32,144 nucleotides of DNA, taken from NCBI GenBank assembly GCA_021731365.1, contig JAKFXL010000060.1:1-32144 (forward strand). Reading direction: 5' to 3'. The DNA comes from Gammaproteobacteria bacterium (GTDB taxonomy: Bacteria; Pseudomonadota; Gammaproteobacteria; Tenderiales; Tenderiaceae). Positions 25,039 through 32,144 of this stretch are shown one piece after another. The translations under genes and the position numbers were made by a program. Under the pieces are notes generated by a model. The model was not told the origin of the DNA. It saw nothing but the letters and a program-made list of their open reading frames with translations, and made no database searches. Each line of letters opens with the position of its first letter. Positions within the stretch are counted from its first letter, which is position 1.

Positions 25039-26828
25039 AATGGCCGCGCACCCGACTGCTGATGCAGATAGAGTTCATAGTAGTCCCCCTTCAGGGCCAT
25101 CAGTTCACGTGCCCCACCCTGCTCCACAACGCGCCCCTGTTTAAGGACCAATACATGATCATCATCATTGATGTAGCGAAAGTGATGTGCAATCAGAATG
25201 GTGGTTTTGCCCTGCTGTAACCGCCCGATCACCTCTTGAATTAACTTTTCGGCACTGGCATCGAGTGCAGACGTCGGCTCGTCCAATATCAGGATTGATG
25301 GCTGTTTAATCAACGCACGTGCCAGACCAATACGCTGACGCTGCCCGCCTGACAGGGTGGCACCACGCTCCCCCACCACTGTTTCGTAACCATCCGGCAG
25401 TGCATCAATAAACTCATGGGCGTAGGCAGCGCGGGCAGCGGCCTCAACCTCGTCATCCGTTGCATTCAGTTTGCCGTAGGCGATGTTTTCGCGAATAGTC
25501 GCCCCAAAGAGCACGTTATCCTGCAGGACAATCCCTATTTCACGCCGTAACGATTCACGGCGATAGTCACGCACATCATGGCCATCCACAAATACCGTAC
25601 CTTCGGTCGGTTCATAAAGCCGTAACAGCAGGTTAACAAGGGTTGACTTGCCCGCGCCCGAGGCGCCCACCAGCACCAGCCGCTGCCCTGGCACAATACT
25701 GAAGCTGACATCTTTGAGTGTGTGCTCCCCTTCACTGTAACCAAACGATACATGTTCAAACCGGATATCCCCTTTCAGCCCCTGCGCCTCAAGCGCATCT
25801 GGCTGATCAGGTATCTCCGGCTCTTCGTTCAGAATCTCACGCAACCGGTCAGCACTGACTGCCGCCTTATTAAACTTCGATAACAACTTGGCCACCTGTC
25901 GCACCGGGTTGTACATGCGGGAGACATAGGCTGAAAATACCAGCAGATCGCCCGGGCTCATCTGCCCATCAACCGTCTGCAGCGCACCGTAAAAAATAGT
26001 AGCCCCCAGACCAAAGGCGCTGATGATTTCCGTTGACCGTATCGCCGTTGCCTCCAGACGCAGGGCACGGATCCCCTCCTCCAGATGTTTGCCGCTCTCG
26101 GTCTCAAACTGTTCAATCTCATAACGCTCACGGCCAAATGCACGCACCAGAGGGGCGCTGTTAAATACCTCACCCAATCGTGCCGCAATCCGCCCCTCCC
26201 GCCGTCGCTGCTTTTTGATGGTGACCTTGATGCGGCCATAGAAAAAAACCAATACCACCAACAGCAGGGGGAACGTGACAGCCGCTATCAACGCCAACCG
26301 CCAATTGAGTATAAACATCACCACAAACATACCTGTGATCGTTAACAGGTGGGTGCCAAAGGCCAGTGCAGACTCTGTAAATGTGTCGCGTAGATTACGG
26401 GTATCACTGGTCACCCTGTTCAGCAACTCGCCGGCACGGGCGCGATTATGGTAAGAGAGCGACAACCCCTGCAGATGCTGAAACAGCTCCCGGCGTAACT
26501 CAAATACCAGCTGAAAACCGATACGCGAAGTCAGAAACACCTGGAAATATAAAAATGCGGCCTTACCCAAAGCAATCAATACAATCAACAGCGCCAGTAA
26601 CGCCAACGCTGTCACCGTACCTTGCGCCAACAGACTATCGAGGAATGTGAGCGCCGGCGTCAGCGGCTTTTCAAGCAGAATATAGTCAAACAGGATTTTA
26701 AGAGGCCACGGTGCCAGCAGCTCTAACGCCACCACAGACAGCGTGCAGAGTATCGCCAGTAGCAGCCCCCCCTTCATCCGTCCCAGATGTTCCAGGACCA
26801 GACGGCTCAGACGATCGCGCTGTTTCAT
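25035..26828 (-). CDS. MsbA-type ABC exporter (fused permease and ATPase)
   Basis: A 597-residue half-transporter: about six transmembrane helices in residues 15-320, then a nucleotide-binding domain. Walker A is GASGAGKST at 388-396, the signature LSGGQ at 492-496, Walker B ILILDE at 512-517 and the switch His at 548. It belongs to the type IV/MsbA family of exporters (lipid, lipid-linked oligosaccharide, peptide or drug export) and should dimerise in the inner membrane. Its ATG overlaps the kinase gene stop, and its stop overlaps the AlgE-like porin start. This placement among glycosyltransferases suggests it flips or exports a lipid-linked or finished glycan. The substrate itself cannot be read from the sequence. 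Confidence 0.92.
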   Translation of the reverse strand: MKQRDRLSRLVLEHLGRMKGGLLLAILCTLSVVALELLAPWPLKILFDYILLEKPLTPALTFLDSLLAQGTVTALALLALLIVLIALGKAAFLYFQVFLTSRIGFQLVFELRRELFQHLQGLSLSYHNRARAGELLNRVTSDTRNLRDTFTESALAFGTHLLTITGMFVVMFILNWRLALIAAVTFPLLLVVLVFFYGRIKVTIKKQRRREGRIAARLGEVFNSAPLVRAFGRERYEIEQFETESGKHLEEGIRALRLEATAIRSTEIISAFGLGATIFYGALQTVDGQMSPGDLLVFSAYVSRMYNPVRQVAKLLSKFNKAAVSADRLREILNEEPEIPDQPDALEAQGLKGDIRFEHVSFGYSEGEHTLKDVSFSIVPGQRLVLVGASGAGKSTLVNLLLRLYEPTEGTVFVDGHDVRDYRRESLRREIGIVLQDNVLFGATIRENIAYGKLNATDDEVEAAARAAYAHEFIDALPDGYETVVGERGATLSGGQRQRIGLARALIKQPSILILDEPTSALDASAEKLIQEVIGRLQQGKTTILIAHHFRYINDDDHVLVLKQGRVVEQGGARELMALKGDYYELYLHQQSGARPL

Positions 26829-27877
26829 GATCCTGTATGGGGCGGCAGCCCCAGTCGCTGTTCACACAGCGCCAGCAACCGACCACTCCAGTTACGTCGT
26901 TCAGGAAAAAGTGTACTCAGATGGATATGACGGACCAGCGTCAACGTTGTATAGGCAGTAACCGCCTCCCGTGATGCAGCACCGACCAGGGCGATAAAAC
27001 GTTCAACCAGAATCTCTTCATACCTCACCAACATCGTAGCGTCACCCACCAGACGCAGGCGCTGTTCAATCATATGCCCGACAAAGTTGCCGATATCAAG
27101 CGCCGGATCACCGTAACAGTAGAGATCAAAATCGAGCAGATAGAGCCACTCACCATCCACCATCACCTGATCCGCATAAAAATCACGGTGGATACCACAC
27201 ACCTTGGGCACCGGCAGACTGGCCCCCAGTCGATCACAGGCTAGCAATACTCGCTCTATCCGCTGCCGCCACTCCGGATACTGCTGGAATAGCTGCGGCA
27301 GACGTTCATACAGAATTTGTAACTCATCGTCTATGGTGTGGCGTCGGTCAGCGGCCACACCCGCGCTATGCAGCTTATGAATTGCATCGGCAACACGCTC
27401 GATCAACGCCGTATGATTACCCGCCAACAGCAACTCACTCAATGGCCGACCCGGCACCTTCTGTTGTAACCAGAGATTAAACGAACTGATCACCCCGATG
27501 GGTTTAGGCACAAAAACGGCGTCGCTGCCCTGCTGGTCAAATCCGGCACCCCATAACGTCCTCAGCAAACGGTGTGCAGCGCGGGCACTATGGCGCGACC
27601 GCGCCTTACCCATCAACGTCAGCTCCTGCATGCCCAGCGCCGTTAAGACGGCCACATCATACTCAACCATAAAACGCCGCCCCGGCTTATGGCGAATAAC
27701 ACGAATGGCGCGCAACTGCGGAGGACCGTCGATTCCTGTCAGAGCGGGAAGCCGCTGCAGCTCCCGCTCAACCCGCTGCGGATCAATCGCCAGTGAAGCC
27801 AGCGGCAATCCCGGATCGTCGGCAATCCCAAACGGATCATCAACTGTCACACGCCTATCCTGCACAATGAGAGACAC
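26825..27877 (-). CDS. APH-fold phosphotransferase, probable sugar or lipid-glycan kinase
   Basis: From GTG at 27877 the protein has 350 residues; a longer frame reaches 28003 but overlaps the upstream glycosyltransferase by more than 120 bases. The kinase core has the catalytic loop GIHRDFYADQV (His230, Asp232) and the metal loop LLDFDLYCYGDPALDIGNF (Asp249, Asp251). In the usual HxDxxxxN loop the Asn is Gln237 here. The N-terminal lobe contains AIRVIRHKPGRRFMVEYDV, resembling the ATP-binding sheet. This is the aminoglycoside-phosphotransferase/choline-kinase superfamily. Given the neighbours, a role phosphorylating a sugar, or the growing glycan before export, is more likely than antibiotic resistance; this is inference. 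It overlaps the ABC exporter start and follows the glycosyltransferase by 4 bases. Confidence 0.75.
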   Translation of the reverse strand: MSLIVQDRRVTVDDPFGIADDPGLPLASLAIDPQRVERELQRLPALTGIDGPPQLRAIRVIRHKPGRRFMVEYDVAVLTALGMQELTLMGKARSRHSARAAHRLLRTLWGAGFDQQGSDAVFVPKPIGVISSFNLWLQQKVPGRPLSELLLAGNHTALIERVADAIHKLHSAGVAADRRHTIDDELQILYERLPQLFQQYPEWRQRIERVLLACDRLGASLPVPKVCGIHRDFYADQVMVDGEWLYLLDFDLYCYGDPALDIGNFVGHMIEQRLRLVGDATMLVRYEEILVERFIALVGAASREAVTAYTTLTLVRHIHLSTLFPERRNWSGRLLALCEQRLGLPPHTGS

Positions 27878-27881
27878 GCGA

Positions 27882-29138
27882 TCAGTTACCCACCCGTTCG
27901 GCAATGAGCAAGCGCGCCTGTTCAACAATCCGAGTGGCATTGCCCGACCATGTGTAGTGTGCATGAACCTCTGCTGCTGCTGCCGTGCCCAGCCGCTGAC
28001 CAAATTCAGGATCGGCCAATACCCGCAGGCAGGCGGATGTCAGCGCATCAATATCATCTGGCGGATAGAGCAGCCCCGTTTCATCATCACGAATCACATC
28101 AGCAATCTGGCCCACCGCTGCCGCCACCACTGGAATACCACAGGCCATATATTCAAACAGTTTGAGCGGTGAAAAATAGAACGCATGATCAAGAACGGGG
28201 TAAGGGGCAAGTGCCACATCAAACTGGCGAATCAACGCACTCACCTCCAGATGTGGCAGTGAGCCGGTAAAGATCACATGGGCGTCTATGTTGCGGGCAG
28301 AAAAGGCGCTCTCCAGCTCTGCACGCATCGGCCCCTCACCCACAATCACCAGCCGCAATTGCGGATAACGCACAACCAACCGCTCCACCAGTAACGGCAA
28401 GGCTTGAACACCGTGCCACGGCCTCAGCCCCCCCACAAACCCAAGCACCGGCCCACTCCCCAAGGCAAATTTTGCATGCAGTTCAGGGTTGCGCGGCGCA
28501 GGATAAAACAGCTCGACATCAACACCGTTTGGCAGCACCTGTACCCGCGCCTCCGGAACCTCCAGAGAGCACACATAATCACGCAATGGTGCCGAGACGG
28601 CAAAGATCGCATCGGCACGGGTCAGCGCCCAACGCTCAGACTGCGCTGCCAGTTTTCCCAGGCCTGTCGCCCGGTAAGCAGACTGCTCCAGCGCCAGTGG
28701 TGCGTTAAGTTCAACAAGTAGAGGGATATTAAGTTTCTGGGCAAGATGCACACCCGCCGTGGCATAAAGCGCGGCCCGCTCAAGAATAAAATCCGGGGCA
28801 TGATTGCGAAAACGGCGCTCCAGCTGCCCGACCAGCTGCTGATTATAAAGGATACGTCGCAGCTCACCTGGCAACGAGTTTTCAACACCGATTGAATCAT
28901 TAAACGTTGTCAACCCAAGCACCGCCTGCGATACCTCAGGAGCGGGTGGCAGATGCATCACCTCCACACTCACTGGCTGTGACGCCTCCCAGGGATCTTT
29001 ATTCAACGCAGATGCAGCCAGCACAACTGAATGGCCAGCACGCTGTAACGCTTCACTCATTACACGCATGTGCACTGCCGCACCCTTGCGTCCCAGTACG
29101 GGGATACCCAGATCACTACACAGATAGAGAATTTTCAT
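27882..29138 (-). CDS. Family 4 glycosyltransferase
   Basis: A 418-residue GT-B enzyme. The N-terminal domain starts MKILYLCSDLGIPVLGRKGAAVHMR, a nucleotide-binding start with the Gly-Ala acceptor loop. The C-terminal domain contains GPVLGFVGGLRPWHGVQALP, VIVGEGPMRAELE, VIFTGSLPHLEV, and SPLKLFEYMACGIPVVAAAVG, the GT4 sugar-nucleotide site with its conserved Glu. It should transfer a sugar from an NDP-sugar to a lipid-linked or growing glycan at the cytoplasmic side of the inner membrane. Donor and linkage are unknown. A 97-base gap separates it from the upstream glycosyltransferase; the kinase gene follows after 4 bases. Confidence 0.9.
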   Translation of the reverse strand: MKILYLCSDLGIPVLGRKGAAVHMRVMSEALQRAGHSVVLAASALNKDPWEASQPVSVEVMHLPPAPEVSQAVLGLTTFNDSIGVENSLPGELRRILYNQQLVGQLERRFRNHAPDFILERAALYATAGVHLAQKLNIPLLVELNAPLALEQSAYRATGLGKLAAQSERWALTRADAIFAVSAPLRDYVCSLEVPEARVQVLPNGVDVELFYPAPRNPELHAKFALGSGPVLGFVGGLRPWHGVQALPLLVERLVVRYPQLRLVIVGEGPMRAELESAFSARNIDAHVIFTGSLPHLEVSALIRQFDVALAPYPVLDHAFYFSPLKLFEYMACGIPVVAAAVGQIADVIRDDETGLLYPPDDIDALTSACLRVLADPEFGQRLGTAAAAEVHAHYTWSGNATRIVEQARLLIAERVGN

Positions 29139-29235
29139 TTTTAATATCTGCTCTTAATATTGAGCATTGATGGCACACCATTGCCCGCCACCAGCACTGG
29201 CTGGCGCGGTCCAAAAATAAAATATGGCCACACTC

Positions 29236-30441
29236 TCAATAGTCACTCACAGCACTAGCACTAAAATGGGTCACCAGCTGCTTTACATTTTCAGCCGCAT
29301 TAAATTGGCGTACCACTTTCTCGCGGCCCCCGTTACCCAACCGCTGCCGCAGCGTCGGTGACTGCAGTAATTCGGTGAGTACTGCGGCCAACTCGATTGC
29401 GTCGCGCTCTTCCACTAACATACCTGTCTGACCGTGATCGATAATTTCGGGAATCCCTGTCACACGGGTAGAGACCACAGGCACCCCAAGCGCCATCGCC
29501 TCCAGCAGCACCGTTGGCAATCCATCACGATTACCATCATCACCTACCACACAGGGCAGCGTAAACAACGTCGCACGCCTCAGCAGCGCAATCACATCCG
29601 CCTGAGTCATCGCCCCAACCAGCTTAATCTCATCACCCATCCCATAATCAGCAATCAGTAGCTCAAGCGCATCACGTTCCTCACCATCACCCACAATCGT
29701 GCAGTTAAACTGCATTCCTTGTTGTTTTAATACAAAACAGGCGTGGATCAAATATTCAAATCCCTTTTTTTCCACAAGACGTCCAACGCCAACAATCAAA
29801 TCGGGGGCTGGTGAACGTGGCTGTGGCGCAAATAGATCAAGGTCAATGCCGTTATAAAGACGTTCTATCCGTCCAGACAACCCTAATGCGGCAAGAAGAT
29901 CATCAAGATATTTTTTGTTAAAATCACTCACCGTCACAACAGATTGCGCCCGCGACAACTTCCATGCCAGACGTTCTCTGTTCACATCATCATGAAAAAT
30001 ATCCTTGGCATGTGCGGTAAAACTAAAGGGGATACCGGTAAGCGCATGGGTATAACAGGCAACGTCGCTCGCCCATGTGGCAAAATGGGCATGTAGATGA
30101 TCAACACCAAGCTGCTCTACCAAAGGGGCAAGTAACGCGGCATCAAGCACGGTACGTGCACCCTCTACATCCACAGGTCTTGCTACAGGTGTCACCGCAC
30201 TCTCACCATTCGCTTGATGCTGAAAAACCCATTCACGCTTGGAGGTGCGCGGCAAATAGTACACAGGCACATCAAGCTGGCGTGTCTTTTCATGCAGCAA
30301 CTCTTCACCTGCATTTTTCTGTGCAAATATCGTTACCTCAATACCAAGACGTCTTAACTCAAGCATCTCTGTCACGATAAACGTTTCCGAAAGACGAGGG
30401 TAACGCTTGAGGATGTACCCCACATGCAATGGTTTATCCAT
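29236..30441 (-). CDS. Family 4 glycosyltransferase, WcaL-like
   Basis: A 401-residue GT-B enzyme. The N-terminus GYILKRYPRLSETFIVTEMLELRRLGIEV is characteristic of the WcaL/colanic-acid type GT4 branch. Further on are DHLHAHFATWAS, FTAHAKDIF, a VVTVSDFNKKYL linker and YNGIDLDLF; then VGVGRLVEKKGFEYLI, IVGDGEERDAL and LPTVLLEAMALGVPVVSTRVTG, the conserved donor site with the Glu of the EAMALG motif. It is predicted to extend an exopolysaccharide repeat or other glycan. Its ATG shares a base with the upstream stop (TAATG), so the two glycosyltransferases are coupled. Confidence 0.92.
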   Translation of the reverse strand: MDKPLHVGYILKRYPRLSETFIVTEMLELRRLGIEVTIFAQKNAGEELLHEKTRQLDVPVYYLPRTSKREWVFQHQANGESAVTPVARPVDVEGARTVLDAALLAPLVEQLGVDHLHAHFATWASDVACYTHALTGIPFSFTAHAKDIFHDDVNRERLAWKLSRAQSVVTVSDFNKKYLDDLLAALGLSGRIERLYNGIDLDLFAPQPRSPAPDLIVGVGRLVEKKGFEYLIHACFVLKQQGMQFNCTIVGDGEERDALELLIADYGMGDEIKLVGAMTQADVIALLRRATLFTLPCVVGDDGNRDGLPTVLLEAMALGVPVVSTRVTGIPEIIDHGQTGMLVEERDAIELAAVLTELLQSPTLRQRLGNGGREKVVRQFNAAENVKQLVTHFSASAVSDY

Positions 30442-31766
30442 TAAAACACCTCCTTGACAGGGCGAACCCTGCTGCGACGATCGCTATTTTTACGCCGCTC
30501 CAATGATGTCGTAACAGAATCTCCTATCTTCATAGACGCACGATCTCTATTGGAAAAATCGGCCATGTCCACCATCTCTTGCCGTTTATCCAGCAACTCG
30601 ATCAAAATACGGCTCGACGTCGCTGCACCCATCATATTTAGTCCCGCAGATGATGGCTGTGCGGGGTTGCACTCCAGCATATTTCTCCTCACTTCAATCA
30701 AGAGGCGTTCTACTGTCAACTCATTCGGATGAATCATACAAACCAGATTACGCGCAGCCAGACGTTCAGCACGAATCAACTGTTCACGCCGGGGAACAAC
30801 ACGCGGCACAATAATCGCACGTCGACCATACCCCATAATCTCCATCACCGTATTGTACCCACCCATGGTAACCACCAGATCAGCAATACTCAGATAACTT
30901 GAAAGATGTGGTGTAAACACTTTAAACGTCACGGGGGAGCTAACTGCTGCTGCACGCTGCTCCAATAAATGGGATTCAGATATCGCCATTTGCGGTCCAG
31001 TCACAATCAACGAGTGAAACGCCGCCGGTTCAGGCAGACCTGCCAACATCTCGAGGTAAGTTTTAATGATATGAAACCCATCACCACCACCGCCTGCGGT
31101 CACCAATACCAATTTTTCTGTCTCTATCCCCAATTTTTTGCGCAGCTCATTGGCAGAAAGATGGTGTTCATCTCCATCAAAAACATAACCACAGGGGTAT
31201 ATTTTATTTTCAATCACAGGGGAAAGGCCGTACTCAACAACGGGATCAAACACCTCACGCTCACCGTACAATAAAATGGCATCGTAACTCTCCGCCAACA
31301 ACTGGTAGATATTTTCTTCTCGCCAGTCACGACGTGTAATTTCAGAGGCGTCTTCAATATCACGCATCCCCAATACCAGCAGCGTATGAGGGCATGATTT
31401 TTTAAGATAATGCAGTGGGCGCACCATCTCACCATTCAATCCCGCTGGTGCTTTATCAACCAGCATCAGATCAGGATTGAAATGGCTGATAGTACTCATG
31501 ATGATGCTCTCCCGTAAGGAAGAGACAGCCTCAAGTGAACCGTGTAAATGGGGGGAGTGATATTCGCCGTTTGTTTTTTTTCGAAGGGTAGGTAACTTCA
31601 CACAGTCTACATGAGGCGGCCACTCATACGCACCGAACTGGGCTGAACCCGTCAGCACCATCTGTGCCACACCTGGCTGATCATGTGCGAGCTGCCTGAC
31701 TATCGCTAATGTACGGCGTATATGTCCAAGCCCTAAACTATCATGAGAGTAGTGCAAAACCTTCAT
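30441..31766 (-). CDS. Predicted GT-B glycosyltransferase, COG4671-like, first gene of the glycan locus
   Basis: A 441-residue protein. The N-terminus reads LHYSHDSLGLGHIRRTLAI, the SHDxxGLGHxRR signature of a family of predicted glycosyltransferases distantly related to MurG/GT28. It continues with DLMLVDKAPAGLNGE, LVLGMRDIEDA, LVLVTAGGGGDGF, and MGGYNTVMEIMGYGRRAIIVPRVVPRREQLIRAERL, the C-terminal donor site analogous to the MurG GGxxT loop. The last 50 residues are charged and basic (ERRKNSDRRSRVRPVK) and may help membrane association; that is conjecture. The start has a strong GGAGGG five bases upstream. It heads a run of overlapping genes and is preceded by a good promoter. Confidence 0.83.
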   Translation of the reverse strand: MKVLHYSHDSLGLGHIRRTLAIVRQLAHDQPGVAQMVLTGSAQFGAYEWPPHVDCVKLPTLRKKTNGEYHSPHLHGSLEAVSSLRESIIMSTISHFNPDLMLVDKAPAGLNGEMVRPLHYLKKSCPHTLLVLGMRDIEDASEITRRDWREENIYQLLAESYDAILLYGEREVFDPVVEYGLSPVIENKIYPCGYVFDGDEHHLSANELRKKLGIETEKLVLVTAGGGGDGFHIIKTYLEMLAGLPEPAAFHSLIVTGPQMAISESHLLEQRAAAVSSPVTFKVFTPHLSSYLSIADLVVTMGGYNTVMEIMGYGRRAIIVPRVVPRREQLIRAERLAARNLVCMIHPNELTVERLLIEVRRNMLECNPAQPSSAGLNMMGAATSSRILIELLDKRQEMVDMADFSNRDRASMKIGDSVTTSLERRKNSDRRSRVRPVKEVF

Positions 31767-31916
31767 TCTTGCCCTCCAGGGCCTGCACGTCTGATATGCA
31801 AATATATTAAGTACAAGTTAAGCAGCCGTGATAATGAATGGCACCTAAAAACGGCCCAGTCGTAAAAAAAACATACTCCAATACGATGCCAGCTTTCAGC
31901 ACAAACATGATGACTG
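31767..31916 (-). other. Long leader of the glycan locus
   Basis: About 140 bases separate the predicted transcription start (near 31910) from the first ATG. The leader ends with a strong GGAGGG Shine-Dalgarno. It contains a run of eight T (minus strand, 31873-31866) without a convincing GC-rich stem before it, and a 33-codon frame with no ribosome binding site. No ops element (RfaH) is seen. Nothing else is recognised. Confidence 0.3.
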
Positions 31917-31946
31917 ACTATATTTCAAATTCATTAAAAATGTCAA
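31917..31946 (-). promoter_or_regulatory. Sigma70 promoter of the glycan locus
   Basis: On the minus strand, TTGACA (31946-31941, a perfect -35), an 18-base AT-rich spacer, and TATAGT (31922-31917, five of six -10 bases). It points into the glycosyltransferase run and is the best promoter match in the window. Confidence 0.65.
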
Positions 31947-32144
31947 GGATTCATGCTATCAACTCCACACCCTAAACCAATTTAATCATCCACCTCGACC
32001 ACATCACTTTAAATGTTTAAAGTGGACCCCAGAGTCAAGACAAAACCTGCCTTAGTTTAAGCTGTACATTCGACTATACTCACAGCTGGACGGCGCTGCC
32101 CCGGATTTGTATTTGGATTGATTATCACCGTTGCTTCTGCAGCG
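31947..32144. other. Right-edge intergenic region
   Basis: With the leader and promoter, this completes 378 bases with no gene. The main structure is the long palindrome and possible insertion-sequence end at 32005-32042, annotated separately. A TATACT (-10-like) near 32077 on the + strand lacks a good -35. The neighbouring gene to the right lies outside the window. Confidence 0.3.
32005..32042. repeat. 20-bp palindrome and possible insertion-sequence terminus
   Basis: CACTTTAAA-TG-TTTAAAGTG (32005-32024) is a perfect 9-bp inverted repeat. It is followed by GACCCCAGAGTCAAGACA (32025-32042). Read on the minus strand this becomes TGTC...GGGGTCCACTTTAAA, a layout reminiscent of IS21-family (or IS3-like) termini, which begin with TG and carry repeated TTTAAAGTGG-type boxes. 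No transposase is in the window, so this would be a remnant or the visible end of an element; alternatively it is an operator. Confidence 0.3.

Noticed and set aside
27878-28003. The longer N-terminus of the APH-fold kinase
   Set aside because: It overlaps the conserved C-terminus of the glycosyltransferase by more than 120 bases, while a GTG start right after that gene suffices.
31840-31910. A leader peptide of 33 codons upstream of the glycan locus
   Set aside because: It has no Shine-Dalgarno, no repeated regulatory codons and no terminator/antiterminator pair.

Overview
The window is a stretch of gammaproteobacterial chromosome. The evidence is the set of linked blocks: a pilW-pilX-pilY1-pilE minor pilin cluster, pcnB-folK-kinase-panB-panC, divergent lptFG and pepA-holC-valS, and outer-membrane genes (two beta-barrels, two lipoproteins). 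The DNA is moderately GC-rich, with an AT-richer gene at about 11.8-13.0 kb. I cannot name the species. There are no rRNA or tRNA genes, no CRISPR array and no complete mobile element.

Layout. 1-4929 (+): 3' part of pilW, then pilX, pilY1 and a minor pilin, which build or prime the type IV pilus tip. 4930-9154 (-): pcnB, folK, a deoxynucleoside kinase, panB and panC, i.e. RNA polyadenylation, folate and pantothenate synthesis. 9155-9656: gap with the pcnB leader and a porin promoter. 9657-10667 (+): beta-barrel porin. 10808-11668 (+): a small flagellar-rod-like protein and a SprA-related HExxH protein. 11800-12999 (-): a YcaQ-type DNA glycosylase. 13086-17514 (-): lptF, lptG, a kexin-like S8 protease lipoprotein and a second lipoprotein resembling a free-standing protease prodomain. 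17702-23013 (+): pepA, holC and a valS with a 187-residue N-terminal extension. 23167-23634 (+): DUF2914 periplasmic protein. 23644-31766 (-): a six-gene glycan locus with three glycosyltransferases, an APH-fold kinase, an MsbA-type ABC exporter and an AlgE-family outer-membrane porin, preceded by a good sigma70 promoter. The right edge carries a palindrome resembling an insertion-sequence terminus.

The most interesting points are: (1) the glycan assembly and export locus, which pairs an ABC exporter with an alginate-export-type porin and has no recognisable polymerase in view; (2) the kexin-like lipoprotease without its own propeptide, followed by a prodomain-like lipoprotein, recalling the Aeromonas sobria ASP/ORF2 arrangement; (3) pcnB, whose best start is AUU behind a good Shine-Dalgarno, as in E. 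coli pcnB; (4) the valS N-terminal extension, which contains a degenerate echo of the ValS N-terminus. Function calls rest on motif and family recognition by eye; no database search was possible.
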